Source: Vandiemenella viatica (lineage: Eukaryota > Arthropoda > Insecta > Orthoptera > Morabidae). From it: 64,000 nt of DNA. A program made the translations under genes and the position numbers. The stretch lies in NCBI GenBank assembly GCA_031002005.1, contig CM061921.1, positions 127,006,597 to 127,070,596 of the forward strand, in the 5' to 3' direction. A model generated the notes under the pieces. The model had not been told where the DNA came from. It was given only the letters and a program-made list of their open reading frames with translations, and made no database searches. Below, one piece after another: positions 20,878-31,322 of this stretch; the stretch's first letter is position 1, and each line of letters begins with the position of its first letter.

Positions 20878-21219
20878 TTTATATAGGAATGCTGATACAA
20901 CAGGGGTGCGCAGGTGCCCCTGAGGTTCGTACGTTAGCGGGTGGTTTGCCTCACAACTCATCCACCTCCTCAGCACGTGTCCGACCTTGAGGTTGAGGGG
21001 TTTTTTATAGAGGTTTGTACCGTCCTCGCGATCCGGGCGATGAAGCCAAGATCCCCGTTCTCCTAGGCACACAACGTTCCACCGCCACGCCCTACGGTGG
21101 TCGTTGAAGCATGGTAGGAGTTTACGGTGTGGGAAACTTGCGGCGCTCACAAGTTTCCAGCTCGGGCACCGCGGGTTCGCCAAACCCGTACCTGGCACTT
21201 GCGTACCAGGCCCCTGCGG
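20878..21219 (-). promoter_or_regulatory. 5' UTR / presumed internal promoter of the I-clade LINE
   Basis: About 340 bp between the right junction and the ORF1 start. LINEs of this type carry an internal RNA polymerase II promoter in the 5' UTR; that role is inferred here and no initiator or DPE was established. Long upstream-looking frames (to 21309) cross from this UTR into Jockey copy C and are not coding. The element strand begins near TCCCCGCAGGGGCCTGG, a short GC-rich palindrome (CCCCGCAGGGG). Confidence 0.45.
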
Positions 21220-21570
21220 GGAGGCAGACAGCGTGACCGAGAGCAGCCGCAACAGAAAAAACCACCACTTGGACGTGTACACAACAAACAGAGGCCAACA
21301 ACCCCACAAACAAGCGCCGCTCGGAACACGGAAGAAAGAAAGTCCCCGTCAAAACCAAGCAGCGATACCACATCACAAAACTCAACTGCACAGATCATGG
21401 CTGAAGAAAGCACAGAGCCCCTAAAAATGACCAGTGTCCTACAAGCACTCGCCGATATCATGACGCACATAACATCATTGGTTTCCAGGTAAGAAAGCCT
21501 GCCACAGCAGCTCCTAAAGGCAATCAAACAAACCACAGCAAGCACCGAAGCCAACCATGAACAGGTGTAG
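21220..21570 (+). pseudogene. ORF1 C-terminal fragment of Jockey-like copy C
   Basis: In frame from RQRDREQPQQKKPPLG to TSVLQALADIMTHITSLVSR, then TAA at 21490-21492 (shared with copy B), then the same frame continues to TAG 21568-21570 over the ORF2 start. The zinc-knuckle part is absent because the copy starts downstream of it. Residues encoded before 21220 belong to the I-element UTR. Confidence 0.75.
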
Positions 21571-24230
21571 ACAAGTAAACAGTCTTACGTTCTGTTTATG
21601 GAACGCAAACGGCGTCTTCAGGCAGCAGGGAGAACTGCGGCAATTTCTCACGACGAGGGCATCGACGTTTCGCTTGTATGTGAAACACATTTGAAACCAG
21701 GGCTCAAGCTGACAGCACAAAATTATCGCACATACCGAAAAGATCGACCCACAGCAGGGGGTGGAACAGCGATCCTTGTGCGCTCGTCCATACTATGAAA
21801 TAGTGCTGCCTGCAATGACAACCATAGAGGCAACCGCGGTGGTGATCGAAACCAGCGACGGGCCAATCACCGTCATTGCTGTTTACCATCCTCCCGGTAG
21901 ACACATTGATGAGGATGATCTAACAGCTCTTCTGACCATCCGCGGAAAACTGCTCATTGCCGGGGACTTAAATTCAAAACAACAATCCTGGAATAGCAGG
22001 GTCACTACCATCAGCGGCAGGAGACTCCTAAGAGCCTGCAATAACAACTGTGCTGTAATTGCCCCTGACGTCCCTACGTACACACCCCGAAACCATAGAT
22101 ACAGAGGAGATGTTCTAGATATAGCCATCACCCGAGGGTTTCCTGGATTCCTCGAGGCCAGGACCGCAAACCGCCTATCGTCGGACCACAAACCTGTCAT
22201 CGTGGAAACACGCGATACGATAGCTGGCATATCCGAAGAAACGAGGCGGAACTACAAGAAAGCGGACTGGCCTCGCTTTAGAAATCTACTATCCACGGAC
22301 CCTCACGAACAGCAGCAGAGAGCTGACGACGACGAAGACCCAGTGACAGCCCTCCAGTTACTCACAGATCAGATAAAGGAAGCAGCCGACACATCAGCTC
22401 CAGTCCTACAGAGTGAAACCAAACAGCAACAACTCCCAGGCTGAGATCCTTGATCTGATAAGAACAAAAAATAGAGCAGCCCGCACCTGGCAGGAGACGA
22501 GGAGGCCTGAAGACCGCCGCCACCTAAACCGCCTAATTCGGGACATAAAAGCACGCATCCAGGATCACCGAAACAGGAATGGGCCAATAGAGTCTCCACA
22601 CTACATGTAAAGGATGGGTCGGCCTGGAAACAAACAAAGCAGTTCACCAAAAAGAGAAATCGAATCCCACCTCTACAAGGAAAAAACCGACTTGTCTGCA
22701 AGCCTATAGACAAGGCAAACTGCCTCGCCGACGCCTTTGAGGCAAACTTCAGGCCCATCGACAACCCAAGCGACGAGGAGCATATAAGGACAGTCAAGGA
22801 CCACCTACAGCGATATATGACAGAAGGAAACGGAGAGGCAGAGGAGGACGAAATTGAACCATTTACTGCCGCTGAATTCTGCAAAGTTGTGGCCAAGCTC
22901 CCACCAGATAAGGCGCCTGGTCACGACGGCATAACAAACAGAGTCCTCAAAAACCTCCCAGATGAAACTGTACTGAAGCTGGTTGCAATTTTCAACAACA
23001 TCGTCCGGCGAAGAGTCTTCCCGTCGGCTTGGAAACATGCGGAGATTGTTGCTATTCCAAAAGCTGGCAAGGACACATCAGTTCCCCAAAACTACAGACC
23101 AATAAGCCTTCTGCCAAACATCAGCAAGGTCTTCGAACACCTTTTGCTGACGCGCCTCCAGCGCCACATCCAGGAAGGAGAAATGATCCCAGCAGAGCAA
23201 CATGGCTTCAGGCCCGGTCATTTCACTACTCATCAGCTGCTGCGTGTCGTAGAAGAGGCGACATCCGCCTTAAACTGCAGGGACTACTGTGGAGTGGTAT
23301 TCCTGGATGTGGCAAAAGCGTTCGATACGGTCTGGCATGAAGGCCTGCTGTACAAAATGGCAACTCTCGGTGTGCCGGGCTCCTATCTAAAGATAATCGA
23401 GAGCTACCTAAGCCAGCGGACGTTCTCTGTGAAGGTGGGAAACGACAGCTCAACAAAAAGATGCATCCGCGCCGGTGTCCCACAGGGCAGTGTGCTCGGC
23501 CCCGTGCTGTACACCATATACACGGCCGACCTGCCTATGAGGCAACAATCCAGCACGGCTCTATACGCCGACGACACGGCCGTGTTTGCTACGTCGCGCT
23601 GCCCAACGCTGGTCGTCCGACGCCTTCAGGCGTCACTCGACGATATAGAGGAATCGGCAACCAAGTGGAGGGTAAAAATAAACGCCGCAAAGAGCCAAGC
23701 CATCATGCTCACGCGGAGGCGCACGCAGGAATACCCGATGCTCAAAATCTTCGGTGAAAACATCCCATGGGTAACAAGGGCAAAATACCTGGGTGTAACC
23801 CTGGATACCAAACTGACGTGGAAGCCGCACGTGGAGGACACGCGTCGAAAAGTTCAGCAGAGACTGGGAGCGCTCTACCCGGTGCTAAACCACAACAGCA
23901 CGCTCCCCCCGACATGTGGCCTCCACATCTACCAAGCGCTAGTGAGGCCGATAATAGAGTACGCCGCACCAGTCTGGGCGTACGCAGCCAACTCACACAT
24001 CGACCGCCTACAACGTCTGCAGAACAGAGCTCTGAAGAGAGCGCTGCACCTGCCCCTCCGGTTCCCTACTGAATAACTGCACGTCGCGGCGGGAATGCCG
24101 AAACTCCAAGAGCGGCATAAACAAGCGGCTAGAGATTTCTAAGCGAAAGCACAAGAAAGTGACAACCGCCTGATCAGAACACTCGCCCAGTATGATCCAG
24201 ACCAAGGGCCACATAAGAGACCACACAGCC
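21557..24230 (+). pseudogene. ORF2 of Jockey-like copy C: endonuclease-RT with intact YADD box
   Basis: ATG 21557 overlaps the ORF1 end by 14 nt. The endonuclease is broken near 21650 (missing base) and 21795, then readable from about 21800 to 22440 (GPITVIAVYHPPG, LLIAGDLNSKQQSW, GDVLDIAITRGFPG, LSSDHKPV). Small indels lie near 22440-22600. The RT is one clean frame, 22817-24076: KAPGHDGITNRVLKNL, NYRPISLLPNISKVFEHLLL, FLDVAKAFDTVWH, AGVPQGSVLGPVLY, LYADDTAVF and KYLGVTLDTKLTW. It ends early at TAA 24074-24076 where copy B has a Glu codon, and the residual C-terminus has another stop near 24140. The catalytic RT core is therefore intact in this copy and altered (CADD) in copy B. Confidence 0.85.
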
Positions 24231-25018
24231 TACTAACATAGTAATTTAATGGAGTGATTAAATGAGTAAATGCCCTAACACGAGAGTATGTGTCTGTGAG
24301 ATAATAATAGTATGTTTCCCATCAGCGTGTATGAGAATGGAGTAATTGTTAATCAAAATTAAAAAAGTTGTAAGTGAAGATAAAACTATATGTGCACTCC
24401 AGTTACAAATCAAAGCTGTATTCGTAACTGAACATAAATGTACGCCACTTGGAAGAGTGTATGGGTGCGTGTGTGTATGTACGCAATTGAGTGTGAATGT
24501 GATTAAATATATGTAAGCGAGATAACATGTGCTACATATACAAACTAAAACCTGTCAATGCACATAAACCAAAAAATATTGTGTGTACAATGTTAGAACC
24601 TAAGTAAAATATGTTAGTGCTTAAGAGGGCGCGGGTGAGTGTATGCCAAGATATATCGAAGTGTGTGTGGATTTGCGGGTGCTTGAGTATAAACGCGAGG
24701 TAAGCGTGGAGAAAAAAAAAAAAAAAAGTCGAACCTAAGGCTCAAAAGAAAAGAAAATACCAACTGAAAAAAAAACCACATCCAGTCTTGTAAAGAAGAA
24801 GGTGATGCCAATAAGGCAAGTACTTCTATAATGAATTTCTGAGCTCAAGGGCTCAGGGAGAACAAACGAGCTCCGCGCGCGCTAAGTCAGTCGACGCGGT
24901 GACAGCCGGCTTACGACAGCCAGCAGACACCGATACCTGATGAAGACAGCCGAGCTTGCTGTCGAAACGTCGTGTTATTTTGACACCATCCGGCTGAACA
25001 CCCGTGAAGATTATATTT
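24231..25018 (+). other. 3' UTR of Jockey-like copy C with hammerhead-like motif
   Basis: AT-rich first part with GTGTGTGT-like stretches and A runs (24712-24728), then a GC-richer final ~140 bp shared with copy A in inverted orientation. The final part contains CTGATGA (24937-24943), a 6-bp stem GACAGC/GCTGTC closed by loop CGAGCTT (24945-24963), GAAAC (24964-24968) and a downstream stem GTGTT/GACAC. It ends GTGAAGATTATATTT at the direct repeat with no poly-A. Confidence 0.7.
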
Positions 25019-25032
25019 CATTAATTAGTTAT
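25019..25032. repeat. Direct repeat (target-site duplication), right copy
   Basis: CATTAATTAGTTAT, identical to 7499-7512, directly follows the 3' end of Jockey copy C. Confidence 0.75.
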
Positions 25033-25605
25033 TTTTGGAGTAGGTACCAGCCAAAGCAAGAAAAAACAAAAATATAAAAACAATAATGAATAACAATAAT
25101 ACATAATAATGGTACTACTTACTTACAATTAATGCTAGAAACATGTTTCAACAAAACTGAATCATACATATGATATGCCGATATTACAGTAGCTGTAAAG
25201 CGATTACTGCATGGTGCAGCCTACCAACTGACACTGTAGCGCCAGAGATAAGCCTGAATGACCAACAAGGCCAAGCCACAGATTAAAATACTGTTAATTT
25301 GTTTCCCTAAGCTGTCTCCCGCAATAACACTATCTGCCTCACTACATGCTGTAAAATATTTTGAATTTTTTTCGTACACCAAATAAAGTTCTGTAATTCG
25401 ATCTTCGCGATGTGACAGCTGGCAACGACTCAAAAATAACTAATTAATGTAAAAAATTTAATAACAGTAATGTAAAATATTGTCCATTTAGATTTACTTT
25501 TTTCTAAACAAGGTATAAAGTTATTTGAAAATTTTAGTGTGCTTTTTTAAGGCGTTTTTTTTTTGTTTTCTTTAAATAATTATTTTATAATTTTTTCCGG
25601 CTAGT
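25033..25605. repeat. Spacer and right arm of the split inverted-repeat element
   Basis: 25428-25605 is the inverted copy of 7345-7512 and its continuation TTTTTGGAGT at 25032-25041. Joining the left arm to 25033 restores an element with arms of about 170-180 bp around a ~385-bp spacer (25042-25427). The spacer has no convincing gene. This shows the insertion polarity: the inverted-repeat element is older than the LINE complex. Confidence 0.65.
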
Positions 25606-25854
25606 AGTTCATTTCATTGTTACCGCATTTTGTTGCCAGAGATTGACTGCACTCAGATTTTAATCAGATCCTAAGGTGAAAGGGCGAAATAGATACAAAA
25701 GGAATAAAATACGAGGATTTTGAACCACACAAAATAAAAAACCACCACTCAGTGTGTAACTGGGGACTTGAGAAATTTCTTTCAAAAAAAAAAAAAAAAA
25801 TCTCTATTAGATTTCTGTCTTTGGCCTGAAATCGGGGACCAGTCATTAACAATC

Positions 25855-26290
25855 TCTTGCATCGTCGCTGGGTCGTTACTGGCCAGTATTGGGCAAGAAA
25901 ATCCCTCCTAGCCTTCTCAAATGAGCTGAAGGTTTACCTTGCCGAATCAAACCAGCGTTTATATTCCCGAGCAAGATGATTACCGAAAAAGAAGATTTTT
26001 CTATCCTCTGACATGGGGTGTGACTCTAAAAAATGGTCAAAATTTTCACAGAACTCCATGGGATGGATCCTAGATTCCTTACCACTAAATTCCTCCAACT
26101 GTATCTGATTGTCTGACATTATTTGCCAGGGAATAAACCTCCCTGGATCACTATTGACTAACCGGGTATTTCCGCTATTCTCCGTCTCAGGAAAAGCCAG
26201 GGGACAACTCATTGGTTGACCTACTGATCTGTGTCTTAAATAGGTTTCTCGGGCAGCCTCCGGACCCACCCTCAATGGCTGACTGAGTGA
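25855..26290 (-). pseudogene. LTR-retrotransposon (Gypsy-like) gag fragment
   Basis: The minus-strand frame 26275-25934 shows FSGKESRIHPMEFCENFDHF, EDRKIFFFGNHLAREYKRWF, a pattern of Gypsy-type capsid (retrotrans_gag) regions. A frameshift at 25934 lets SSFEKARRDFLAQYW continue to about 25855. No protease, RT or LTR is seen nearby, so this is a solitary fragment. Confidence 0.6.
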
Positions 26291-26789
26291 CGTACTATGA
26301 CTATTATTTTCAACTACATCTTTTCTAAGTTCTCAAGGTGACATTCATTCCTCTTAAAAGCGAAATTATTTCCCGCTTCTGCCCCCGTAATTTCTCATAA
26401 TGTTCATTCATTATTCTTTCTCTTTCAATTCATTCTTTAACAAACTTACTTCACTCTGTAAATCACTTACGTTAACCCTCAGTTACATCACATCTACTGT
26501 ATACATTTTCTGAGAAGTATCTTTTGATCTTATCATCAAACAAACAAAATTTTGCATCTAACATTTTAAATATTTGATTGGCCATTCGATCATTGAAACT
26601 GTCAAAACTTGTCTCTAACATATTAGAAAAATCTATTCATCGTAGCTGTGCCAAAATTGCGCAAATGCTCATAACAATTAATTATACTGGCTTGTTCACA
26701 ATGCTGCTGTCTTTGGTGATGCGCCGTCACTGACGGATGCCCTCAGGATCGAGTCCTCCAGAGTCCGGTTTAATCACGCAATGAGAACT
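26291..26789. other. No intact gene; possible upstream gag remnant
   Basis: Minus-strand frames near 26310-26490 hint at a charged, coiled-coil-like stretch (LLKNELKEKE) just upstream of the gag fragment, broken by stops. Otherwise featureless. Confidence 0.3.
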
Positions 26790-28432
26790 GAGAATGAAGA
26801 ATATTGATCTGATGCTGGAAAGGTATGCGCGTTTCTCAAACTAACTTCCTGTGAGATCCCTTGTATGTTTGGGATTTATCTTGAAATGACAGCTGAGTTT
26901 GAAAAATATTTTTCTTATGGTGAAGAGTTATGCGTATTTTTCATACTAACTCCCACTTAGATAACTGGTATGTTTGTGTATAATCTTGTAATAACAGCTG
27001 AGAATGAAAAATATTTTTCTGATGCTGCAGATGTATGCGCATTTTTCATACTATTTCCCAGTGAGATCTCTTGTTTGGGATAAATCATGTAATGACATCT
27101 GAGATAGAAGAATATATTTCTGAAGCTGCAGAGGTATGCGCAATTCTCATACTAACTTCCAGTGACATGTCTGGTAAGTTTTGGATTAATCTCGCAATGA
27201 CAGCTGAGAATGAAGAATATTTTTCTGATGCTTCAGAGGTATGAGTATTTCTCATACTAACATCCAGTGAGATCCCTGGTATGTTTTGGATTAATCTTGT
27301 AATGACAGCTGAGCTAGAAGAATATTTTTCTGAAATTGAAGAGGTATGGGTATTATTCATACTAACTGCCAGTGAGATAACTGGAATTTTGGGTATAATC
27401 TTGTAATGACAGCTGAGCATGAAGAATATTTTTCTGATGTTGCTGAGTTATGCGTATTTTTTACACTAAATTCCAGTGATTTCCCTGGTAAGCTTTGGAT
27501 TAATCTCGCAATGACAGCTGAGAATGAATCATATTGTTCTGATGCTGCAGCGGTATGCGTATTGTTCATACTTACTCCCAGTGAGATGCCTGGTATGATT
27601 GGGATTAATCTTGTAATGGCAGCTGAGCATAAATATTATGTTTCTGATACTGCGAAGGTCTGCGTATTTTTCATACTAACTTCCAGTGTGATATCCCGTA
27701 CGTTCAGGATTAATCTCGTAATGAGATATTAGCATGAAGAATATGTTTCTGATGGTGCAGAGGTATGCGTATTTTTCATACTAACTTCTAGTTTAATCAT
27801 TGGAATGTTTGGTATTAATCTTCTAATGGCAGCTGAGCATGTAGAATATTTTTCTGATTCTGCAGAGAAATGCGTATTTTTCATACTAACTCCTCTTTAG
27901 ATCCCTGGTATGGTTGGTATTAATCTTGTAATGACATCTGAGCATGTGGAATATTTTTCTAATTCTGCAGTGTTTTGTGTATTTTTCATACTAACTCCTC
28001 TTGAGATGCCTGGTATGGTTGGTATTAATCTTGTAATGACATCTGAGCATGTGGAATATTTTTCTAACTCTGCAGTGTTTTGCGTATTTTTCATACTAAC
28101 TCCTCTTGGGATCCCTGGAATGTTTGGTATTAATCTCGTAATGACAGCTCAGCATGTAGAATATTTTTCTGATTCTGCAGAGGTACGCGTATTTTTCATA
28201 CTAACTCCTCTTGAAATCCCTGGTATGGTTGGTATTAATCTTGTAATGACAGCTGAGCATGTAGAATATTTTTCTGATTCTGCAGAGGTATGCGTATTTT
28301 TCATACTAACTCCTCTTGAAATCCCTGGTATGGTTGGTATTAATCTTGTAATGACAGGTGAGTATGAAGAATATATTTCTGATGCTGCTGAGGTACGCGT
28401 ATTTTTCATACTAACTCCCAGTGAGTATTAGG
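26790..28432. repeat. Satellite array, 105-bp monomer, about 16 copies
   Basis: The marker TTTTTCATACTAACTCC recurs every ~104-105 bp (near 26835, 26941, 27046, 27147, 27254, 27358, 27461, 27568, 27673, 27777, 27885, 27987, 28093, 28197, 28301, 28405). Each monomer also has TAATCTTGTAATGACAGCTG, GAATATTTTTCTGATKCTGC and ATCCCTGGTATG. Copies at the right-hand end are the most alike; those on the left are more diverged. Because 105 is a multiple of three, long repeat ORFs appear on both strands (35-residue units); I treat them as a by-product. Confidence 0.88.
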
Positions 28433-28519
28433 CAGACACAATGTAATATAGTCAGTGAATAGTAAATCGAAATCTATACTAAATAACTAGTTTTGTCTCA
28501 AAATGAAATTTAGTAACAA
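28433..28519. other. Short flank of the satellite, nothing recognised
   Basis: No repeat or coding signal seen. Confidence 0.3.
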
Positions 28520-28795
28520 ATCATACACTAACTGTCAATGCGGAAAGCACAGCTTGAGCAACCGACGTAACATGATAGACTAACACTCGCATCCGTCTGT
28601 CTGTCACCATTCGATATGTTCTCAAAATTTCGTGACTAAAACTGTTATTCATGCCAAATAAAATGTCCTGTGTCCTTGCTACAGAAACTAAGTATTTCCT
28701 TGTCAAATTGCTTCAATATCGGTATAGCCATTTAGTCGTCATAACGTAACAAATAGACAGAGACTTACTACCGCATATATAATATTATTAGTGGA
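28520..28795 (-). repeat. Composite interspersed repeat, copy 1
   Basis: Read on the minus strand it starts CCACTAATAATATTATATAT, then TAAGTCTCTGTCTATTTGTT, ACGACTAAATGGCTATACCG and GGACACAGGACATTTTATTT. The same order of blocks is found at 29030-29325 (minus), 44872-45200 and 45352-45620 (plus). It resembles the ATTATAAATGCGAAAGT repeats common in insects. Confidence 0.6.
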
Positions 28796-29029
28796 GATTA
28801 CACACACACTGAATGCGGGAGAAATAACGCACAAGGGATCAATACAGCGTAAAAATGTGTACACCTACGGCATTGCTAGACCGCCTACGATTTGCCATGC
28901 ATTGGACCCCTAAATTTGTAGGATATACAGTTTATCATGGAATCCAAGCAAGTGTCCATCTAAGAGTGGCTCATACGATCAAAATCAATTTATTAAAACA
29001 TTTGTTTCCAACGGAGACTACTCTTCATA
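28796..29029. other. No gene recognised
   Basis: A 67-codon frame (28855-29058) runs into the neighbouring repeat and has no recognisable motif. Confidence 0.3.
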
Positions 29030-29325
29030 CATCAGCAAGCACGCGCATTAACCACTGAGCTACCATCACGCTTTACAGGAGGGTACAATTGAGACTTAGA
29101 CATTCTATGCGACTTTTTATCGCCATTCAGTAATTTTTCATAATTATATTACAGTATGTAATATTTATACAGAAAAATGTATCCTGTGTCCATCCTAATG
29201 CCAAATAGCATCTTCTTGCTAAATTTCATCATGATCGGTTTAGCCGTTTAGCCAAAGAAACGTAACAAACAGATAGACAGAGTTACTTTTCCATTGATAA
29301 TATTAGTATAGATAATAAATATTAT
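29030..29325 (-). repeat. Composite interspersed repeat, copy 2, with tRNA-like segment
   Basis: Minus strand: CTATACTAATATTATCAATG, TAACTCTGTCTATCTGTTTG, GGCTAAACCGATCATGATGA, TTAGGATGGACACAGGATAC, then, about 100 bp on, TGGTAGCTCAGTGGTTAATG with GCGCGTGCTTGC, a tRNA A-box-like head. Copy 3 (44.9 kb) has the same plan. Confidence 0.65.
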
Positions 29326-31040
29326 TTAGAAATGTTTTTTACTAAAAAATCAATTAAAATTAGCTAAGATTTTTAAAAACGTACAAAAACCGGGTATAAT
29401 ATTGAAAATATATTGATAATTCATTATTTCGGATCTCGCAACCTATTTTTGATTATTGTCATGTAAATTAAATGTTTTTTTTAAAAATAGATCTTTAATA
29501 TTTAAACGTTAAAAGTGTCGTGATAATAGGTGTTCTAAATTCGGAAAAATTTATGTTCTGTAGTAACATTTATAGAAAATGCTTTATTACATTTAAAATT
29601 AAAAAAAAAACGATTTTGTTCATTTTGAAATTTTAAAGATTAATGAGACCGCTTACAATATTTCAAGTGATCTGTGATGCATAAACCAACATGACTGCAA
29701 AAAATATATAAACAATTAACTATTAGAAAAACTCTGTAAATAGTTTACCTGAAAGGAATTTTGATCCTCATCTTTGTCATCAGGTAATTGACTACTCATG
29801 AAGGAATCGACATTTTTTTGTAATGAAAAATGTATGTATTTGATAGGTTTGTTCTGTCACCTCTTTTTAGTTTTGTCAGTCCATGTTCAGTTACCTACGT
29901 TTTACGCAAAGAATTATCATAAAAACTGAGCACGGATAATAAATAGCCTTGCGTGATTTTATTATATCAAAATATGTTTTTGTATGATAGAGGGCCTCCA
30001 CCTAGACCCATACAGCGATCAGTTCGCTTTACTTTTTGATGTTGACGGCGCTGTAGATGTGGAGAAGCGCATAGAAGAAGATCGGAAATTTCCGGTATTT
30101 TACGACCAAACGCTGTTTTGTGTGATTGATTGCCTTAAAAAGTGTCTTTTTTTCTTCAACCTCGCTTCGAGGCTCGTCAGAAGATAGTAAAATGTAGGTT
30201 ACTTCATTCTAATACATTCGTAAAGTTTCGTTTCATCGTTCATCAGATGCTGTGACCTCCAATTCACTTCCGTGAAAATGTTAAAGAAGACTGAAGACTG
30301 AGTAGGACCACGTCCGTCACACGGGCGAGGTCTAGGCCGCAAAAAACGTCGTTGGGGAGTTCCCTGCAAATATTATGAAATGAACGATCGTTCGTTTCAT
30401 GCATATTTTTTTCTCTATTTAATTAATGTGGCAAGAAAATATATTATATGCTAATGCTAAACAATAAAAAAGGTGCTAAGCAAGAAGATAATTATTTAAA
30501 TTTAACATATAAAATGCTAAATTGGTTTCAATAGTTACAGTTATGTAACAATATTTTTAAAAGATATGTAATATTGTCAAATAAAGAAGTTCAGTCCGTA
30601 ACCAATATTACGGCAGAGTTGGCTAGTATTAATAATCTGTTCGCATAACAGCTCATTGTTTGAAGAATGTACACAACACAGCACAAATAATTTAGGGGAA
30701 CTCCCTAGAACTTAAAAATTTCTTTCAACTTAGTTAGCATGCTTAAATCCGTCTTGCAATCTGTCATATTTTTTATTTCTGAAGGTGGGAGAAATTTTCG
30801 AGATATCGCATCTAGGTTTGCCGGCCCTCCGACGTTAACTGTGCTGAAACCTGGACAGTTATTTATTTATTGTATGTTCACAGGAAAGTTCATCACATCT
30901 ATTATAAAATACGTTGATTACATTCGAATCACTAGAAAAATATACATGAGAGAGACTCAATCGCCAAAAATTAAAATTAATCTTTCTCAAATATTTTGTT
31001 GCTGCGTCACTCATATAGCTGAAGTCAGGTCGCATCTGTT
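29326..31040. other. AT-rich, no gene recognised
   Basis: The longest frame is 29984-30187 (67 codons, IEGLHLDPYSDQF, CVIDCLKKC); I do not recognise it and it is isolated. 30290-30360 is a slightly GC-richer patch. No repeats stand out. Confidence 0.35.
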
Positions 31041-31322
31041 AAGGCCTGTCTACACATAACGTCTTGACCGACGTTTTACTTGATCAGGCAAAATGTATCA
31101 GACAAAACGTATCAGACAAAACATTGTGTGTGGACGTTTTACCTGAACTGAATGAAGACGAACGACTTCCAGAAAACGGATCGGCGGGAGCATTGTTGCC
31201 GGTATTGACTGATGTTTTCCCTTAAGTCTTTAATCATCTCCAGTTTGTGCAGAGCTAAAATAACTATTATTTTGGTTATCTTTTCGAAAACATTTTACGC
31301 GGTGGTATTTAGAATCTAGGAT

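Larger units (their letters stand above)
15317..21219 (-). mobile_element. I-clade-like LINE with RNase H, near full length (minus strand)
   Basis: Features in order on the minus strand: 5' UTR (21219-20878), ORF1 Gag, ORF2 (endonuclease, RT, RNase H, CCHC-like end), a hairpin-rich 3' UTR, and a 3' tail of TAACAACAAC repeats (15317-15337). A TAA/CAA repeat tail and an RNase H domain fit the I superclade (I, Nimb and relatives). The flanks do not show a clear target-site duplication: the left side is near the 3' end of Jockey copy B and the right side is the middle of ORF1 of copy C. There are few inactivating mutations, two of them in T homopolymers. Confidence 0.85.
21220..25018 (+). mobile_element. 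Jockey-like LINE copy C (plus strand, 5'-truncated, complete 3' end)
   Basis: Starts abruptly in the middle of ORF1 (GGCAGACAGCGTGACCGAG) at the I-element 5' edge, carries ORF2 and a ~790-bp 3' UTR, and ends at the right 14-bp direct repeat. It is near-identical to copy B over about 3.0 kb but has its own set of frameshifts, so the two have been separate for some time. Confidence 0.85.

Noticed and set aside
20878..21309. N-terminal extension of the I-element ORF1 up to 21309
   Set aside because: The frame crosses the element's 5' boundary into Jockey copy C and has no conserved motif. ATG 20877 gives a normal Gag start.
27910..28431. 173-codon repeat protein gene
   Set aside because: It is an open frame through 105-bp satellite monomers without a start context, flanking exons or conservation of one strand over the other. 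It is kept only as a satellite observation.
26790..28432. CRISPR-like array
   Set aside because: Repeat units are contiguous and diverged with no unique spacers, and the context is eukaryotic.
29984..30187. 67-codon ORF as a host exon
   Set aside because: No recognisable domain, no splice-site support and no partner exons; the length is expected by chance.
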